A stretch of 64,000 bases of DNA, taken from NCBI RefSeq assembly GCF_000349325.1, contig NC_020504.1:2576053-2640052 (forward strand). The letters are read 5' to 3'. Source of the stretch: Streptomyces davaonensis JCM 4913 (lineage in GTDB: Bacteria; Actinomycetota; Actinomycetes; Streptomycetales; Streptomycetaceae). Both the position numbers and the translations under genes were made by a program. This document shows, piece after piece, positions 35,539 through 43,847 of the stretch (positions within the stretch are counted from its first letter, which is position 1; each line of letters begins with the position of its first letter). Under the pieces are notes generated by a model. It was given only the letters and a program-made list of their open reading frames with translations. It ran no database searches and had not been told where the DNA came from.

Positions 35539-35569
35539 TGATCACCCCCTGATCACCACCAGCTGATCA
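35539..35569. repeat. Three TGATCA palindromes in the leader of the DUF574 gene
   Basis: TGATCA at 35539-35544, 35550-35555 and 35564-35569, the first two within CTGATCACC. They lie 27-57 nt upstream of GTG 35596, in a 250-nt gap that otherwise shows no obvious gene. Spacing of 11 and 14 nt is close to one helical turn, so a regulator could bind; this is speculative. Confidence 0.45.
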
Positions 35570-35595
35570 ACGAAGCCACAGCAGGAGGCCGCACC

Positions 35596-36414
35596 GTGTC
35601 GGACGTCGATCCCCAGATACGCGCGTCGATGGAGATACGCGCCCGCATCGACACGACGAAGCCGCACTCGGCGCGCTTCTGGAACTACTTCGTCGGCGGC
35701 AAGGACAACTACGAGGTCGACCGCGAGATCGGCGACCACATCAAGGAGATCTTCCCCGGACTGGTCGACGTGGCCGTCACCAGCAGGCACTTCCTGGGCC
35801 GGGCCGTCCGTCACCTCGCCGTCGAGCAGGGCATCCGGCAGTTCCTGGACATCGGCACCGGTCTGCCCACCGCCGACAACACCCATGAGGTCGCCCAGCG
35901 CGTCGCGCCGGACGCGCGGATCGTCTACGTCGACAACGACCCGATCGTGCTGGCCCACGCCAACGCCCTGCTCACCAGCACCCCGGAGGGCAAGACCGCC
36001 TATCTGGACGCCGACCTGTACGACCCGAAGTCGGTGCTGGAGGCCGCGGCGGAGACCCTGGACCTGTCCCAGCCGGTCGCGCTGATGATCCTCAACACCC
36101 TGGGCCACGTCGCCGAGCACGCCGCGGCCCGCGACCTGGTGCAGCAGCTGATGGCGGGCCTGCCGTCGGGCAGCTACCTGGTGATCAGCGACTCCACCGC
36201 CACCAGCGAGGGCATGATCGCCGCGTCGGAGGCCTACAACGCGAGCGGCGCGGTGCCCTACTACGTGCGCAGCGTCGAGGAGATCGGCGCCTTCTTCGAC
36301 GGCCTCGACCTGGTGGAGCCCGGGGTCGTCCAGGTCACCGAGTGGCGCCCGGACGGTACCGGCCCGCAGGGCGTCGCCGTGGACGCCTATTGCGCAGTGG
36401 GCCGCAAGGCCTGA
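35596..36414 (+). CDS. DUF574 SAM-dependent methyltransferase
   Basis: 272 residues. DUF574 hallmarks: SARFWNYFVGGKDNYEVDREI, FLDIGTGLPTADNTHEVAQR, YVDNDPIVLAHANALL. This family is expanded in Streptomyces; substrates unknown. GTG start with GGAGG about 8 nt upstream. Followed by a strong hairpin terminator, so monocistronic. Confidence 0.92.
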   Translation: MSDVDPQIRASMEIRARIDTTKPHSARFWNYFVGGKDNYEVDREIGDHIKEIFPGLVDVAVTSRHFLGRAVRHLAVEQGIRQFLDIGTGLPTADNTHEVAQRVAPDARIVYVDNDPIVLAHANALLTSTPEGKTAYLDADLYDPKSVLEAAAETLDLSQPVALMILNTLGHVAEHAAARDLVQQLMAGLPSGSYLVISDSTATSEGMIAASEAYNASGAVPYYVRSVEEIGAFFDGLDLVEPGVVQVTEWRPDGTGPQGVAVDAYCAVGRKA

Positions 36415-36434
36415 TCACCCGCATTCACTGCTGA

Positions 36435-36468
36435 GGGGGGCCGTTCCACAGGCACGGGACGGCCCCCC
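36435..36468 (+). terminator. Hairpin terminator after the DUF574 gene
   Basis: GGGGGGCCGT (36435-36444) pairs with ACGGCCCCCC (36459-36468), a 10-bp GC stem with a further partial pairing in the 14-nt loop. No U-tract, as usual for Streptomyces. The remaining about 200 nt to 36668 show no gene that I can support. Confidence 0.75.
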
Positions 36469-36667
36469 GATCACGCCCGGAATCGGCCCATCGCCCCCCG
36501 AACGAGGCCGTGACCCACGTCCCGGACCCGTTTCTTCGGTGGGCCGTCGGTTTCCGGACTCCGCGACGTCACATCCAGCGGGCACCTTTCGCTCGTCCCC
36601 ACTGCTCGCCCTGTGATTCCGTCCGCCCTGCGCCGCGAGGGCGTGACGCGGAAGGACGACGTGCCCC

Positions 36668-37687
36668 ATGTCCCTTCTCCCGCTCCCCGCCCCCGCTCCG
36701 GCCGCCCCGCTCCCCACCACGGCCGCCGCCCCTACTCGGCGCTACTCCCCCTCCCTCGCCCGCATCGCCCGCCATGTACTGACCGTCCTGCCGCTGCTGC
36801 TGATCGGCGTCTGGGTGGCGGCCGACTGGCGCGGCGTGTACGACGGTGCCGCCCGGCTCGCCGCCGCCGATCCCTGGTGGCTGCTGGCCGGGGTCGCCTT
36901 CACCTGTCTGACCTGGGTGGCCGCCGCCGTGGTCCGGCAGGGGGCGATCCCCGAGCGACTGCCGCCCCTGCCGCTGCTCGCCTCACAGTTCGCCGCGGGC
37001 GCCGCGAACCATGTCCTCCCGGCGAGCCTCGGCGCCCATGCGGTGACCCTGCGGTTCCTCCAGGGCCAGGGCATACCGCTGCCCCGGGCGGCCGCCTCGC
37101 TCGCCCTGTACTCGCTGGTCAAACCGGTGGCGAAGACGTTCGTCCTGCTCGGTCTGCTGGTGGCCGCGCCGGGGCTGATCCGGCTGGAAGGACTCGTCCC
37201 GGACGGCGGGACGCTGCTGCTCATCGCCGTGGGAGTGACGGCCGTGCTCGGCACCCTGGGCCTGGTGCTGGCCCTCGTGGGGCCGATGCGCCGCGGCTGT
37301 GCCGGGTTCCTGCGGACCGCGCTCACCGACGCCCGGCTGCTGCACACCCGGCCGAGCCGGGTGCTGGCGCTGTGGGGCGGGGCGGCCGTCACCCCGCTGC
37401 TCCAGGCGGGCGTGGTCGCCTCGGTCGGGGCCTCGCTGGGGCTGCCGCTGTCGTGGGCGCAGATGCTGTTCGCGTTCCTCGCCGCCAGTACCGCCGTCGG
37501 GGCGGTGCCCGCGCCGGGCGGTATCGGCCCGGTGGACGCGGCGCTGGTGTTCACACTGGTCGCCCTCGGCGCCACGCTGGGACCGGCGACGGCGACCGTG
37601 ATCGGTTATCGCGTGCTGACGGTGTGGCTGCCGCTGGTGCCGGGGGTGCTGGTGCTGTCGGCGCTGGTGCATCGCAAGATCCTCTGA
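36668..37687 (+). CDS. YbhN/UPF0104-family flippase-like membrane protein
   Basis: 339 residues with about eight membrane segments. Family motifs: ANHVLPASLGAHAVTLRFL, RAAASLALYSLVKPV, and AVPAPGGIGPVDAALVFTL near the C-terminus. These lysylphosphatidylglycerol-synthase TM-region proteins move lipids or polyprenyl-linked glycans. Pro/Ala-rich cytoplasmic N-terminus. Its stop lies inside a 16-bp palindrome serving the next gene. Confidence 0.85.
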   Translation: MSLLPLPAPAPAAPLPTTAAAPTRRYSPSLARIARHVLTVLPLLLIGVWVAADWRGVYDGAARLAAADPWWLLAGVAFTCLTWVAAAVVRQGAIPERLPPLPLLASQFAAGAANHVLPASLGAHAVTLRFLQGQGIPLPRAAASLALYSLVKPVAKTFVLLGLLVAAPGLIRLEGLVPDGGTLLLIAVGVTAVLGTLGLVLALVGPMRRGCAGFLRTALTDARLLHTRPSRVLALWGGAAVTPLLQAGVVASVGASLGLPLSWAQMLFAFLAASTAVGAVPAPGGIGPVDAALVFTLVALGATLGPATATVIGYRVLTVWLPLVPGVLVLSALVHRKIL

Positions 37688-37700
37688 GTACGCGTACTCA
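37685..37700. promoter_or_regulatory. Perfect 16-bp palindrome upstream of the lipoprotein gene
   Basis: TGAGTACGCGTACTCA, perfectly self-complementary, beginning at the stop codon of the flippase gene and ending 22 nt before the putative -10. It overlaps the -35 position, which fits a repressor or activator operator. I cannot assign the regulator. Confidence 0.6.
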
Positions 37701-37722
37701 TCCGGGACGCGCGCACGCCGGG

Positions 37723-37728
37723 CACAAT
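37723..37728 (+). promoter_or_regulatory. Probable -10 element (lipoprotein gene)
   Basis: CACAAT ends 6 nt before ATG 37735, giving a leaderless-type arrangement. Confidence 0.45.
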
Positions 37729-37734
37729 CGCCGC

Positions 37735-38292
37735 ATGCCCACCTCAACTCCCGTCCGGCGCACGCGTCTTGCCGCGACCGGTCTCGCCCTGGCCGGCGCT
37801 CTGGCCCTGACCGGCTGCGGTGACCTGCGGCCCGCCGAGCTGCCTGACGGCGCCGCCCCGCGCTCGCCGGGCGCGTCCCCGTACGTGGAGCCGGGGGCCG
37901 GTGAGGGCGCGCCGCACTACAACGAGAACAACGCCCACCGGCAGCCCCGCGACATGTCGTCGGCGCACGAGCAGGACGCCCAGCGGGAGGTCGAGCGCAT
38001 CGAGCCGGTGCTCAAGAGGCTGTGGAAGCAAGGGAAGTGGGATCCCGACTCGGTGCGGGCGGCGCTGCTCGGGCTGGGCTATGAGGAGGGGGAGGAAGGG
38101 GGCTTGGCCGTCGAGGCGATGCGTTCGCGGTACCAGGACGGTGAGTACGTCGTCCCGGAGGGCGCCATGATCGGGTTGCGGGTCCATCGCGACGCCTGTG
38201 TCACGGCGTTCGTCCAGAAGTCCAACTACGGCGTGCAGGCCAACGGGCCGTACCTGGAGACGGGTTGCATGACACCGCCGGTCGGGCACTGA
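37735..38292 (+). CDS. Lipoprotein of unknown function
   Basis: 185 residues from ATG 37735. Signal with RRTRLAATGLALAGALALTGCG, lipobox LTGC. Then an Asn/His/Pro linker and a conserved-looking domain about 75-185 (VERIEPVLKRLWKQGKWDP, IGLRVHRDACVTAFVQK, a Cys near the C-terminus). No named domain. Exported and membrane-anchored; function unknown. Longer in-frame upstream sequence is shadow of the flippase gene. Confidence 0.82.
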   Translation: MPTSTPVRRTRLAATGLALAGALALTGCGDLRPAELPDGAAPRSPGASPYVEPGAGEGAPHYNENNAHRQPRDMSSAHEQDAQREVERIEPVLKRLWKQGKWDPDSVRAALLGLGYEEGEEGGLAVEAMRSRYQDGEYVVPEGAMIGLRVHRDACVTAFVQKSNYGVQANGPYLETGCMTPPVGH

Positions 38293-38305
38293 GGCCCGGA
38301 GCCGG

Positions 38306-39511
38306 TCAGCGGTGGTGGAGACGGGCGGCCAGGACCGCGACGTCGTCCTCGGCGTGCCGGGCGTCCAGCCGGGCGAGCGCGATGTCGAGGACGTCCTGGA
38401 CGCCGGTGGCCGAGGAGAAGCCGACCCGGGCGAGCCGGTCCAGGGAGTGGTCGATGTCCTCACCGCGGCGCTCCACGAGTCCGTCGGTGAAGAGCATCAG
38501 CGCCTGGGAGGGGTCGAGCGGGTAGGTGGCGGCCTGGTAGCCGCCGAGCCCGGTGCCCAGGGGCGGGCCGACCGGCACCGGGAGCAGGGAGACCCGGCCC
38601 GTTCCGTCGATCACGGCGGGCGGGAGGTGCCCGGCGCTGGCCAGGGTGACCTGTGCGCGCACGGGGTCCACGCGGGCGATGAGGCAGGTGGCCGGGCGCC
38701 GCTCTGGCTCCGCCGAGGCGAGGTCGTCGAGCTGGCGCAGCACGCGGTGCGGCGGCAGGTCGGCGGAGGCGATGTAGCGCAGGGCGGAGCGGTAGGCGGT
38801 CATGTCGACGGCGGCGTCCAGGCCGTGCCCCATGACATCGCCGACGACGAGCAGCGTACGGCCGAAGTGCAGCCGTACGGTCTCGCACCAGTCGCCGCCG
38901 ACCAGGGCGCTCTTTCCGACGGGCAGATAGCGGATGGCGACGTCGAGATTGGGGTGCGGGCGGCCGGGCTCGGCGAGCAGGGCCCGCTGGAGCTTGCCGA
39001 CGATACTGGCGACCGCGTCGTGCTCCCGGGCGTGCCGGATCTCGGCGGCGGCCCGCTCGGCCAGGAACGTGACGAGCTCCTCTTCCGCCTGGCTGAAAGG
39101 CGCCCCCTCCCGGGAGCAGACGAGCAGGCCGTAGCGGTGATCGTGGACGGCGACCGGCACGCACAGGGCGGGCCGGGAGCCGCCGGAGGTGAGGCGTACG
39201 GCCGCCTTGCGGGTGATCTCGCCGACCCAGCGGGCGTCGGGGAGCATCGCGGGGTTGCCGCAGACGGCCTCGTACTCGGCGCCCGGCTCGCCCGGCGACC
39301 GCAGCACCGCCGCGGCGGCCCCCACCTGCGCGGCGGCCTCCCGGGTCAGCTCCGCGCGGGTGGTGTCCTCGTCCAGGGTCGTGCCGATCCGGGCGGCGGC
39401 CGCGCGCAGGGCGCTCAGCGGGGAGCCCCCGGCACCCCACGGGGCCGATCCGGCGGCGTCGGCCTGATCGGCCGTCGCCTGACTCTGAAAGGACTCGAAC
39501 GATCGCGCCAC
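38306..39511 (-). CDS. GAF-SpoIIE (PP2C) phosphatase
   Basis: 401 residues. GAF about 33-165 (TLDEDTTRAELTREAAAQVG, RPALCVPVAVHDHRYGLL), then PP2C/SpoIIE about 170-400 with GGDWCETVRL, VVGDVMGHGLDAAV, TDGLVERRGE and EDDVAVLAARL (metal ligands). Such phosphatases act on anti-sigma-factor antagonists. GTG start. Convergent with the lipoprotein gene (13 nt). Confidence 0.9.
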   Translation of the reverse strand: MARSFESFQSQATADQADAAGSAPWGAGGSPLSALRAAAARIGTTLDEDTTRAELTREAAAQVGAAAAVLRSPGEPGAEYEAVCGNPAMLPDARWVGEITRKAAVRLTSGGSRPALCVPVAVHDHRYGLLVCSREGAPFSQAEEELVTFLAERAAAEIRHAREHDAVASIVGKLQRALLAEPGRPHPNLDVAIRYLPVGKSALVGGDWCETVRLHFGRTLLVVGDVMGHGLDAAVDMTAYRSALRYIASADLPPHRVLRQLDDLASAEPERRPATCLIARVDPVRAQVTLASAGHLPPAVIDGTGRVSLLPVPVGPPLGTGLGGYQAATYPLDPSQALMLFTDGLVERRGEDIDHSLDRLARVGFSSATGVQDVLDIALARLDARHAEDDVAVLAARLHHR

Positions 39512-39616
39512 AACTACAACACTAAAAGCACGCCGAACCGGAACAGGTAACGGCCAGGTTTCCTCATTTCGAACGCCTGTACGTTCAAGGGTGTCGGGAC
39601 GGCCGGGCGCGGCTCC

Positions 39617-40807
39617 CTACTTCGCCGCCGCCACGGGGTCGGCGGCGGGCGTGGTCCAGCGGATCCGGGTCGCGCACAGGGACACGGCCAGGGCGGAGGC
39701 CGCGACGACGGCCATGCCCCACACCAGGCTGGTGGCACCGGCGACGAAGCCGATGAGGGCCGGTCCCGCCAGCAGCCCCGTGGTGCCCATCGCCGCGACC
39801 AGTGCCAGGGCCTCCGGGCCCCGCGCGGCGGCGGCGACGTAGACGCACGGGGTGACGGCCGCGACCCCGAGGCCGACGCAGGCGAAACCGAGCAGGGTGG
39901 GCAGCACCCCGCCGGCCAGCAGGGCGAGGGCGAGTCCGGTGCCCGCGAGGGCGCTGCCGAGGCGGACGATCAGGGCGTCGCCCCAGCGTTCGCGCCAGCC
40001 GTCGGCCATGAGCCGCGCCAGCACCATCACGACCGAGACGACGGCGATGCCCATCGGCACCAGATGCTCCGGCGCCTCGACGACGTCCTTGAGATAGAGC
40101 GCCGACCAGTCGTTCATGGCGCCCTCGGTCACGGTGCCGAAGGCCATGGCGCAGCCCATCCACAGCGTCAGCGCCGAGGGCAGGGCGAGTCCTCGGCGGC
40201 GCTGCTTCTTCTTCGCCTCCTGCGGCTGGGACTCCTCGTCGGTCAGCAAGCGGGGCTGGGCGTAGGCGAGAAGGAGCACCAGCAGGACGGTGGCCACCGT
40301 GAAGTGGGCGGTGACGGCGGATGTCACGAGGTTCATGCCGGAGGCCAGGAGCGCGGCGGCGAGGGAGCCCGCGCTGAAGGTGGCGTGCAGCTGGGACATG
40401 GCGGTGCGCCGGTAGCGGGCCTCCAGCGCGGCCCCCTGGGCGTTCATGGCGACGTTGAGGCAGCCGACGGCGACTCCGTCCAGGCAGATGACCAGCAGCG
40501 CGACCGGGTAGTTCGGCGCCGCGGACAGTGCCATCAGCAGCGCCCCGAGGCAGAGGGCGGAGACGAAGGCGAGGCGCCGCGAGCCGAGTCGGCGCATCAG
40601 CACCGCGACCAGTGGGAAGGAGGCGGCGGCACCCGCGCCGCAGGCCATGAGGAGCAGGCCCAGCTCCTCCTCGGTCAGGTCGAGCCGGGTCTTGAGCGCG
40701 GGGAGCCGGGCGGCCCAGGTGGCGTACTGGAAGCCGAGGAGACAGAAGAGTGCCGCTATCGCCGACTGGGCGCGGCGGAACTCACCAGGGACGCGGAACA
40801 CGGTCAT
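39617..40807 (-). CDS. MFS transporter
   Basis: 396 residues from ATG 40807, twelve hydrophobic segments. Start FQYATWAARLPALKTRLDLTEEELG and loop LMRRLGSRRLAF identify the MFS group related to YbjJ/sugar or drug efflux. A basic and Gln-rich central loop (ESQPQEAKKKQRRRG) separates the halves. Start overlaps the GNAT gene by 26 nt, so it is the last gene of the dioxygenase-DUF6271-decarboxylase-GNAT operon, probably exporting its product or giving resistance. Confidence 0.87.
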   Translation of the reverse strand: MTVFRVPGEFRRAQSAIAALFCLLGFQYATWAARLPALKTRLDLTEEELGLLLMACGAGAAASFPLVAVLMRRLGSRRLAFVSALCLGALLMALSAAPNYPVALLVICLDGVAVGCLNVAMNAQGAALEARYRRTAMSQLHATFSAGSLAAALLASGMNLVTSAVTAHFTVATVLLVLLLAYAQPRLLTDEESQPQEAKKKQRRRGLALPSALTLWMGCAMAFGTVTEGAMNDWSALYLKDVVEAPEHLVPMGIAVVSVVMVLARLMADGWRERWGDALIVRLGSALAGTGLALALLAGGVLPTLLGFACVGLGVAAVTPCVYVAAAARGPEALALVAAMGTTGLLAGPALIGFVAGATSLVWGMAVVAASALAVSLCATRIRWTTPAADPVAAAK

Positions 40808-41348
40808 CAGCCTGCTTTCTGCGCATCGTTGCTTCGGCACCCGCGTGAGCGTCGCGGAGTGCCGTCGACATGTAGACCGCGTTGTCGCCGTAGCTCGCGG
40901 GGAGTTCGACCTCGCGGTGGGTCAGATAGCCGTGGGCCGCCCAGAAGGTCTCCATCCCGCCGACCGCGACCAGCGAGATCCGCCGGTAGCGCTGGGCTCC
41001 GGCCGTGGCGGTGAGCCGGTGCAGCAGCCGGCTGCCAAGACCTCGGCCGCGCAGCGGCTCGGCCACGACCAGGTCGTGCAGATGGAGGTTGGGCGAGCGG
41101 AAGACGGTCCGCTCCGGGCGGCTGAGATCGGGGTAGCGGAACGCCGGGTAGGGCAACGCGAGGACGTAGCCCGCGAGTTGCCCGTCGAGGTGCAGGACGA
41201 GACAGGTGCTGGGCGAGGCCCGGCCGCGCGATTCCAGCGCGGCCCGGCCCTCCAGCAGGGAGCTGTCCCGGTAGGCGGTGGCTTCGAGGGCCGCCACACC
41301 GGGCCAGTCGGCGGCGGCGACGGCCCGGATGCGCAGGTGGTGGTCCAT
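40782..41348 (-). CDS. GNAT-family N-acetyltransferase
   Basis: 188 residues. Acetyl-CoA site LHDLVVAEPLRGRGLGSRLLHRL (pyrophosphate-binding R-G-x-G), preceded by VLHLDGQLAGYVLAL, followed by ISLVAVGGMETFWAAHGY. Acylates a small-molecule amine. 4 nt downstream of the decarboxylase, so it may acetylate the amine that enzyme makes, either as a biosynthetic or a protective step. Confidence 0.88.
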   Translation of the reverse strand: MDHHLRIRAVAAADWPGVAALEATAYRDSSLLEGRAALESRGRASPSTCLVLHLDGQLAGYVLALPYPAFRYPDLSRPERTVFRSPNLHLHDLVVAEPLRGRGLGSRLLHRLTATAGAQRYRRISLVAVGGMETFWAAHGYLTHREVELPASYGDNAVYMSTALRDAHAGAEATMRRKQADDRVPRPW

Positions 41349-41352
41349 CGGC

Positions 41353-42531
41353 TCAGGTCCCTCCGCGGGTCGCGCTGTGCGGCAGGGGGCGGAAGCCGTT
41401 GAAGCCCTGGGTCAGATAGCTGATGGCGTACGCCCCGGCGGACAGCACCCAGACCGGGTCGCCCGAGGCCACCCCTGCGGGCACCCGCACCCGGGGGTGC
41501 CCGCTCGGGTAGGCGTCGTCACTGTCGCAGGTGGGACCGGCGACGACGGCGGGCACGTACTCGGCGCTGTGCGTGGGGAAGACCAGGCGGTAGCCCAACT
41601 GGTCCATCTCGTACAGGCCGTTGAACTTCCCGCAACTCAAGTAGAGCCAGCGCGCGAGCGTGCCGTCCGGCTGCCGTCGCTCGGTCAGCCGGGACACGTG
41701 CGCCCTGATCGCACCGTGGTCGGCGACCAGGTGCCGGCCCGGCTCCATGACCACCGCCAGGGGTGCCGGGGAGAGGTCCCTGAGCCGCTCGACGCCCTCG
41801 CGGATCACCACGAAGATCTTGTCCAGCGGGGGTTCGAGCACGCTGCCCCGCCGGTCCACGTAGCCGAGCGCGGGCAGTCCGCCGCCGAGGTTGACGTGGT
41901 CCGGCACGATGCCGCGCCGGTGCAGCGCCGTCAGCACCTCGGCCAGCGAGTCGAAGGCGGACCGCCAGGCGGCGGTGGTCATCTGCTGCGAGCCGACGTG
42001 CAGGGAGAGCCCGGCCGGGGTCAGACCCGCCGCCCCCGCGGCCTGAAGCACCTGTACGGCGTCCTGCCCCGAGCAGCCGAACTTCCGGCTCAGCCCCCAC
42101 AGGGCGCCCTGCCCATCGGTGGCCAGTCGGCAGAACACCCGGGAGCCGGGGGCGTGTTCGGCGATCGCCGTGACGTCCGCCAGGCTGTCGGTGGCGAAGT
42201 CACGGATGCCGAGCCGGTGGGCCTCGGCGATGTCGGTGTCGGACTTGACGGTGTTGCCGTAGTGGATCCGGTCCACGGGCACCCCGGTCCGCAGCGCCGA
42301 CGCGATCTCGCCGGGGCTGGCCGCGTCGAAGCCCGCGCCCCGGTCGGCGAGGCAGGTCAGCACCTCGTCGACCGGGCACGCCTTGACGGCGAAACGGACG
42401 TCGAGGCCGGGCAACTCCCGCACCAGTTCGTCGTATTGGGCCTCGATGCCCACGAGGTCGTACACGACCCGGTCGTCGCTGGCGGCGGCCAGAGCCGCGC
42501 GCAGCCGGGGGCTCAGCCGCTGCCCGCTCAC
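41353..42531 (-). CDS. PLP-dependent decarboxylase, fold type III (DAP/ornithine-like)
   Basis: 392 residues from GTG 42531 (GTGA overlap). Alanine-racemase-like barrel with PLP Lys K50 (RFAVKACP), HYGNTVKSD, SLHVGSQ, NLGGGLP, EPGRHLVAD; C-terminal catalytic Cys in GPTCDSDD. The specificity helix reads REGVERLRDL, not clearly that of any one substrate. It would decarboxylate a diamino acid or related amino acid. Context: a small biosynthetic operon. Confidence 0.88.
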   Translation of the reverse strand: MSGQRLSPRLRAALAAASDDRVVYDLVGIEAQYDELVRELPGLDVRFAVKACPVDEVLTCLADRGAGFDAASPGEIASALRTGVPVDRIHYGNTVKSDTDIAEAHRLGIRDFATDSLADVTAIAEHAPGSRVFCRLATDGQGALWGLSRKFGCSGQDAVQVLQAAGAAGLTPAGLSLHVGSQQMTTAAWRSAFDSLAEVLTALHRRGIVPDHVNLGGGLPALGYVDRRGSVLEPPLDKIFVVIREGVERLRDLSPAPLAVVMEPGRHLVADHGAIRAHVSRLTERRQPDGTLARWLYLSCGKFNGLYEMDQLGYRLVFPTHSAEYVPAVVAGPTCDSDDAYPSGHPRVRVPAGVASGDPVWVLSAGAYAISYLTQGFNGFRPLPHSATRGGT

Positions 42532-43847
42532 GGGGTCGCCCCCGCAAGTCCGGTGTCCCGGCTCGCCCCCACGAGGGGCGCCCAGGCCTCGGTCAGCAGT
42601 GCGAAGTCCTCGATGTCCTGCCGGGCCTCGTCGAGCAACCGCTCGCGGCGCGGCAGCAGCGCCTCGGCGAACTCGGTGTATCTGCCGCCCAGTTGACGAT
42701 AGGCATCGTCGACCCGGTCCAGGCGCCACTCGTTCTCGGTCCGGTCGAGTCCGGTGCTCTCCCGCAGGAGAGCGGCGACCGCGTCGGCGCGGATCTCCTG
42801 GCGGTGGTCGAGGAGAGTGGCTCCGGCCGCGGCCATCCGGTCGTAGACGAAGTTGAAGTAGAGCATGGACAGCAGGAACTTCACGAAGCGTGTCTGGTAG
42901 GCGGCGAACCCGGTGTCCGTGCGCCGTTCCGGGGTGTGGAAGTTCTCGATGTGGCGGTTGTGCAGGACGCCGGGGAGGGTGGCGTCGTGCACCAGGTGGA
43001 TGTGGAAGTAGTCGCTGCCGATCGTGTTCCGGGCCGGCGGCAGCGGCATCCGCTCGTACACCCGGTGCTCGAAGCCGATGTTGCACATGTCCACCCGCAT
43101 CGGGTCGACCAGCGCCAGCCGCGTGACGTCCTCGGTGTACGGGGCGGTTCCGGCGCCGGTGAAGGACTCCGCGACCAGCGCTCGCTTCTGCTCCTCGGTC
43201 CAGTGGCCGGGCGCCCACAGGCTGACGACGTCGTCATAGACGTCCGGGTCGAGCCGACGCATCTCGGCTATGTCCACGGAGAGTTCGCCGATGAAGGAGC
43301 CGCCCACCATCGACACGGGCAGTCCGCCGTAAGCCGGATCCAGGTCCGTGTCCGACACCTCGGCCGCGACCTCGACGGCGCGCCTGCCCAGTGCGGTCAG
43401 TTCGGGATGGACGGGGAAGACCGGGGCGCCGTCCTTGGTCTGGTAACGGGAGTCCGAGTCGCGGCGGTGCACCGAGCGGCAGCCGAGGGCGGCGGCGATC
43501 AGGAAGGCACGGTTGGTGCAGGCGCCGTAGGAGACCTCGGGCGGGAGCATCAGGTCGAGCATCAGGTCCGGCTTGGGGACGCGGGCGCGGTCGATGACGG
43601 TGCGCAGGAAGTCCCGCTGCCGGGTCTCGTCGAGGTGGTGGACGGTGATGTGCGGGTGCGGGGCGAGTGCGGCGACGGTCCGCGCGTGCTCGGCGAAGGT
43701 CGGTTCGTCGCAGGAGTCGAGGATCAGCAGGTGCACCTCGACGCCGAAGTGCCGGACCGCGTAGGCCGCTTCGGCGCCGATCGCCGAGATCATCGGGGAG
43801 CAGGCCCGGTTGGTGGGCAGGACCAGGCAGACGCGGTGCCGGTTCAC
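42528..43847 (-). CDS. DUF6271-like protein, glycosyltransferase-like fold
   Basis: 439 residues. N-terminus VCLVLPTNRACSPMISAIGAE, then CRSVHRRDSDSRYQ (a DxD-like motif) and VDPMRVDMCNIGFEHRVYERMP. The opening strands and DSD motif suggest a GT-A-like nucleotide-sugar fold; I relate it to DUF6271 from memory. No experimental function known to me. Coupled to both neighbours (overlaps of 4 nt), so it is integral to the operon. Confidence 0.65.
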   Translation of the reverse strand: MNRHRVCLVLPTNRACSPMISAIGAEAAYAVRHFGVEVHLLILDSCDEPTFAEHARTVAALAPHPHITVHHLDETRQRDFLRTVIDRARVPKPDLMLDLMLPPEVSYGACTNRAFLIAAALGCRSVHRRDSDSRYQTKDGAPVFPVHPELTALGRRAVEVAAEVSDTDLDPAYGGLPVSMVGGSFIGELSVDIAEMRRLDPDVYDDVVSLWAPGHWTEEQKRALVAESFTGAGTAPYTEDVTRLALVDPMRVDMCNIGFEHRVYERMPLPPARNTIGSDYFHIHLVHDATLPGVLHNRHIENFHTPERRTDTGFAAYQTRFVKFLLSMLYFNFVYDRMAAAGATLLDHRQEIRADAVAALLRESTGLDRTENEWRLDRVDDAYRQLGGRYTEFAEALLPRRERLLDEARQDIEDFALLTEAWAPLVGASRDTGLAGATP

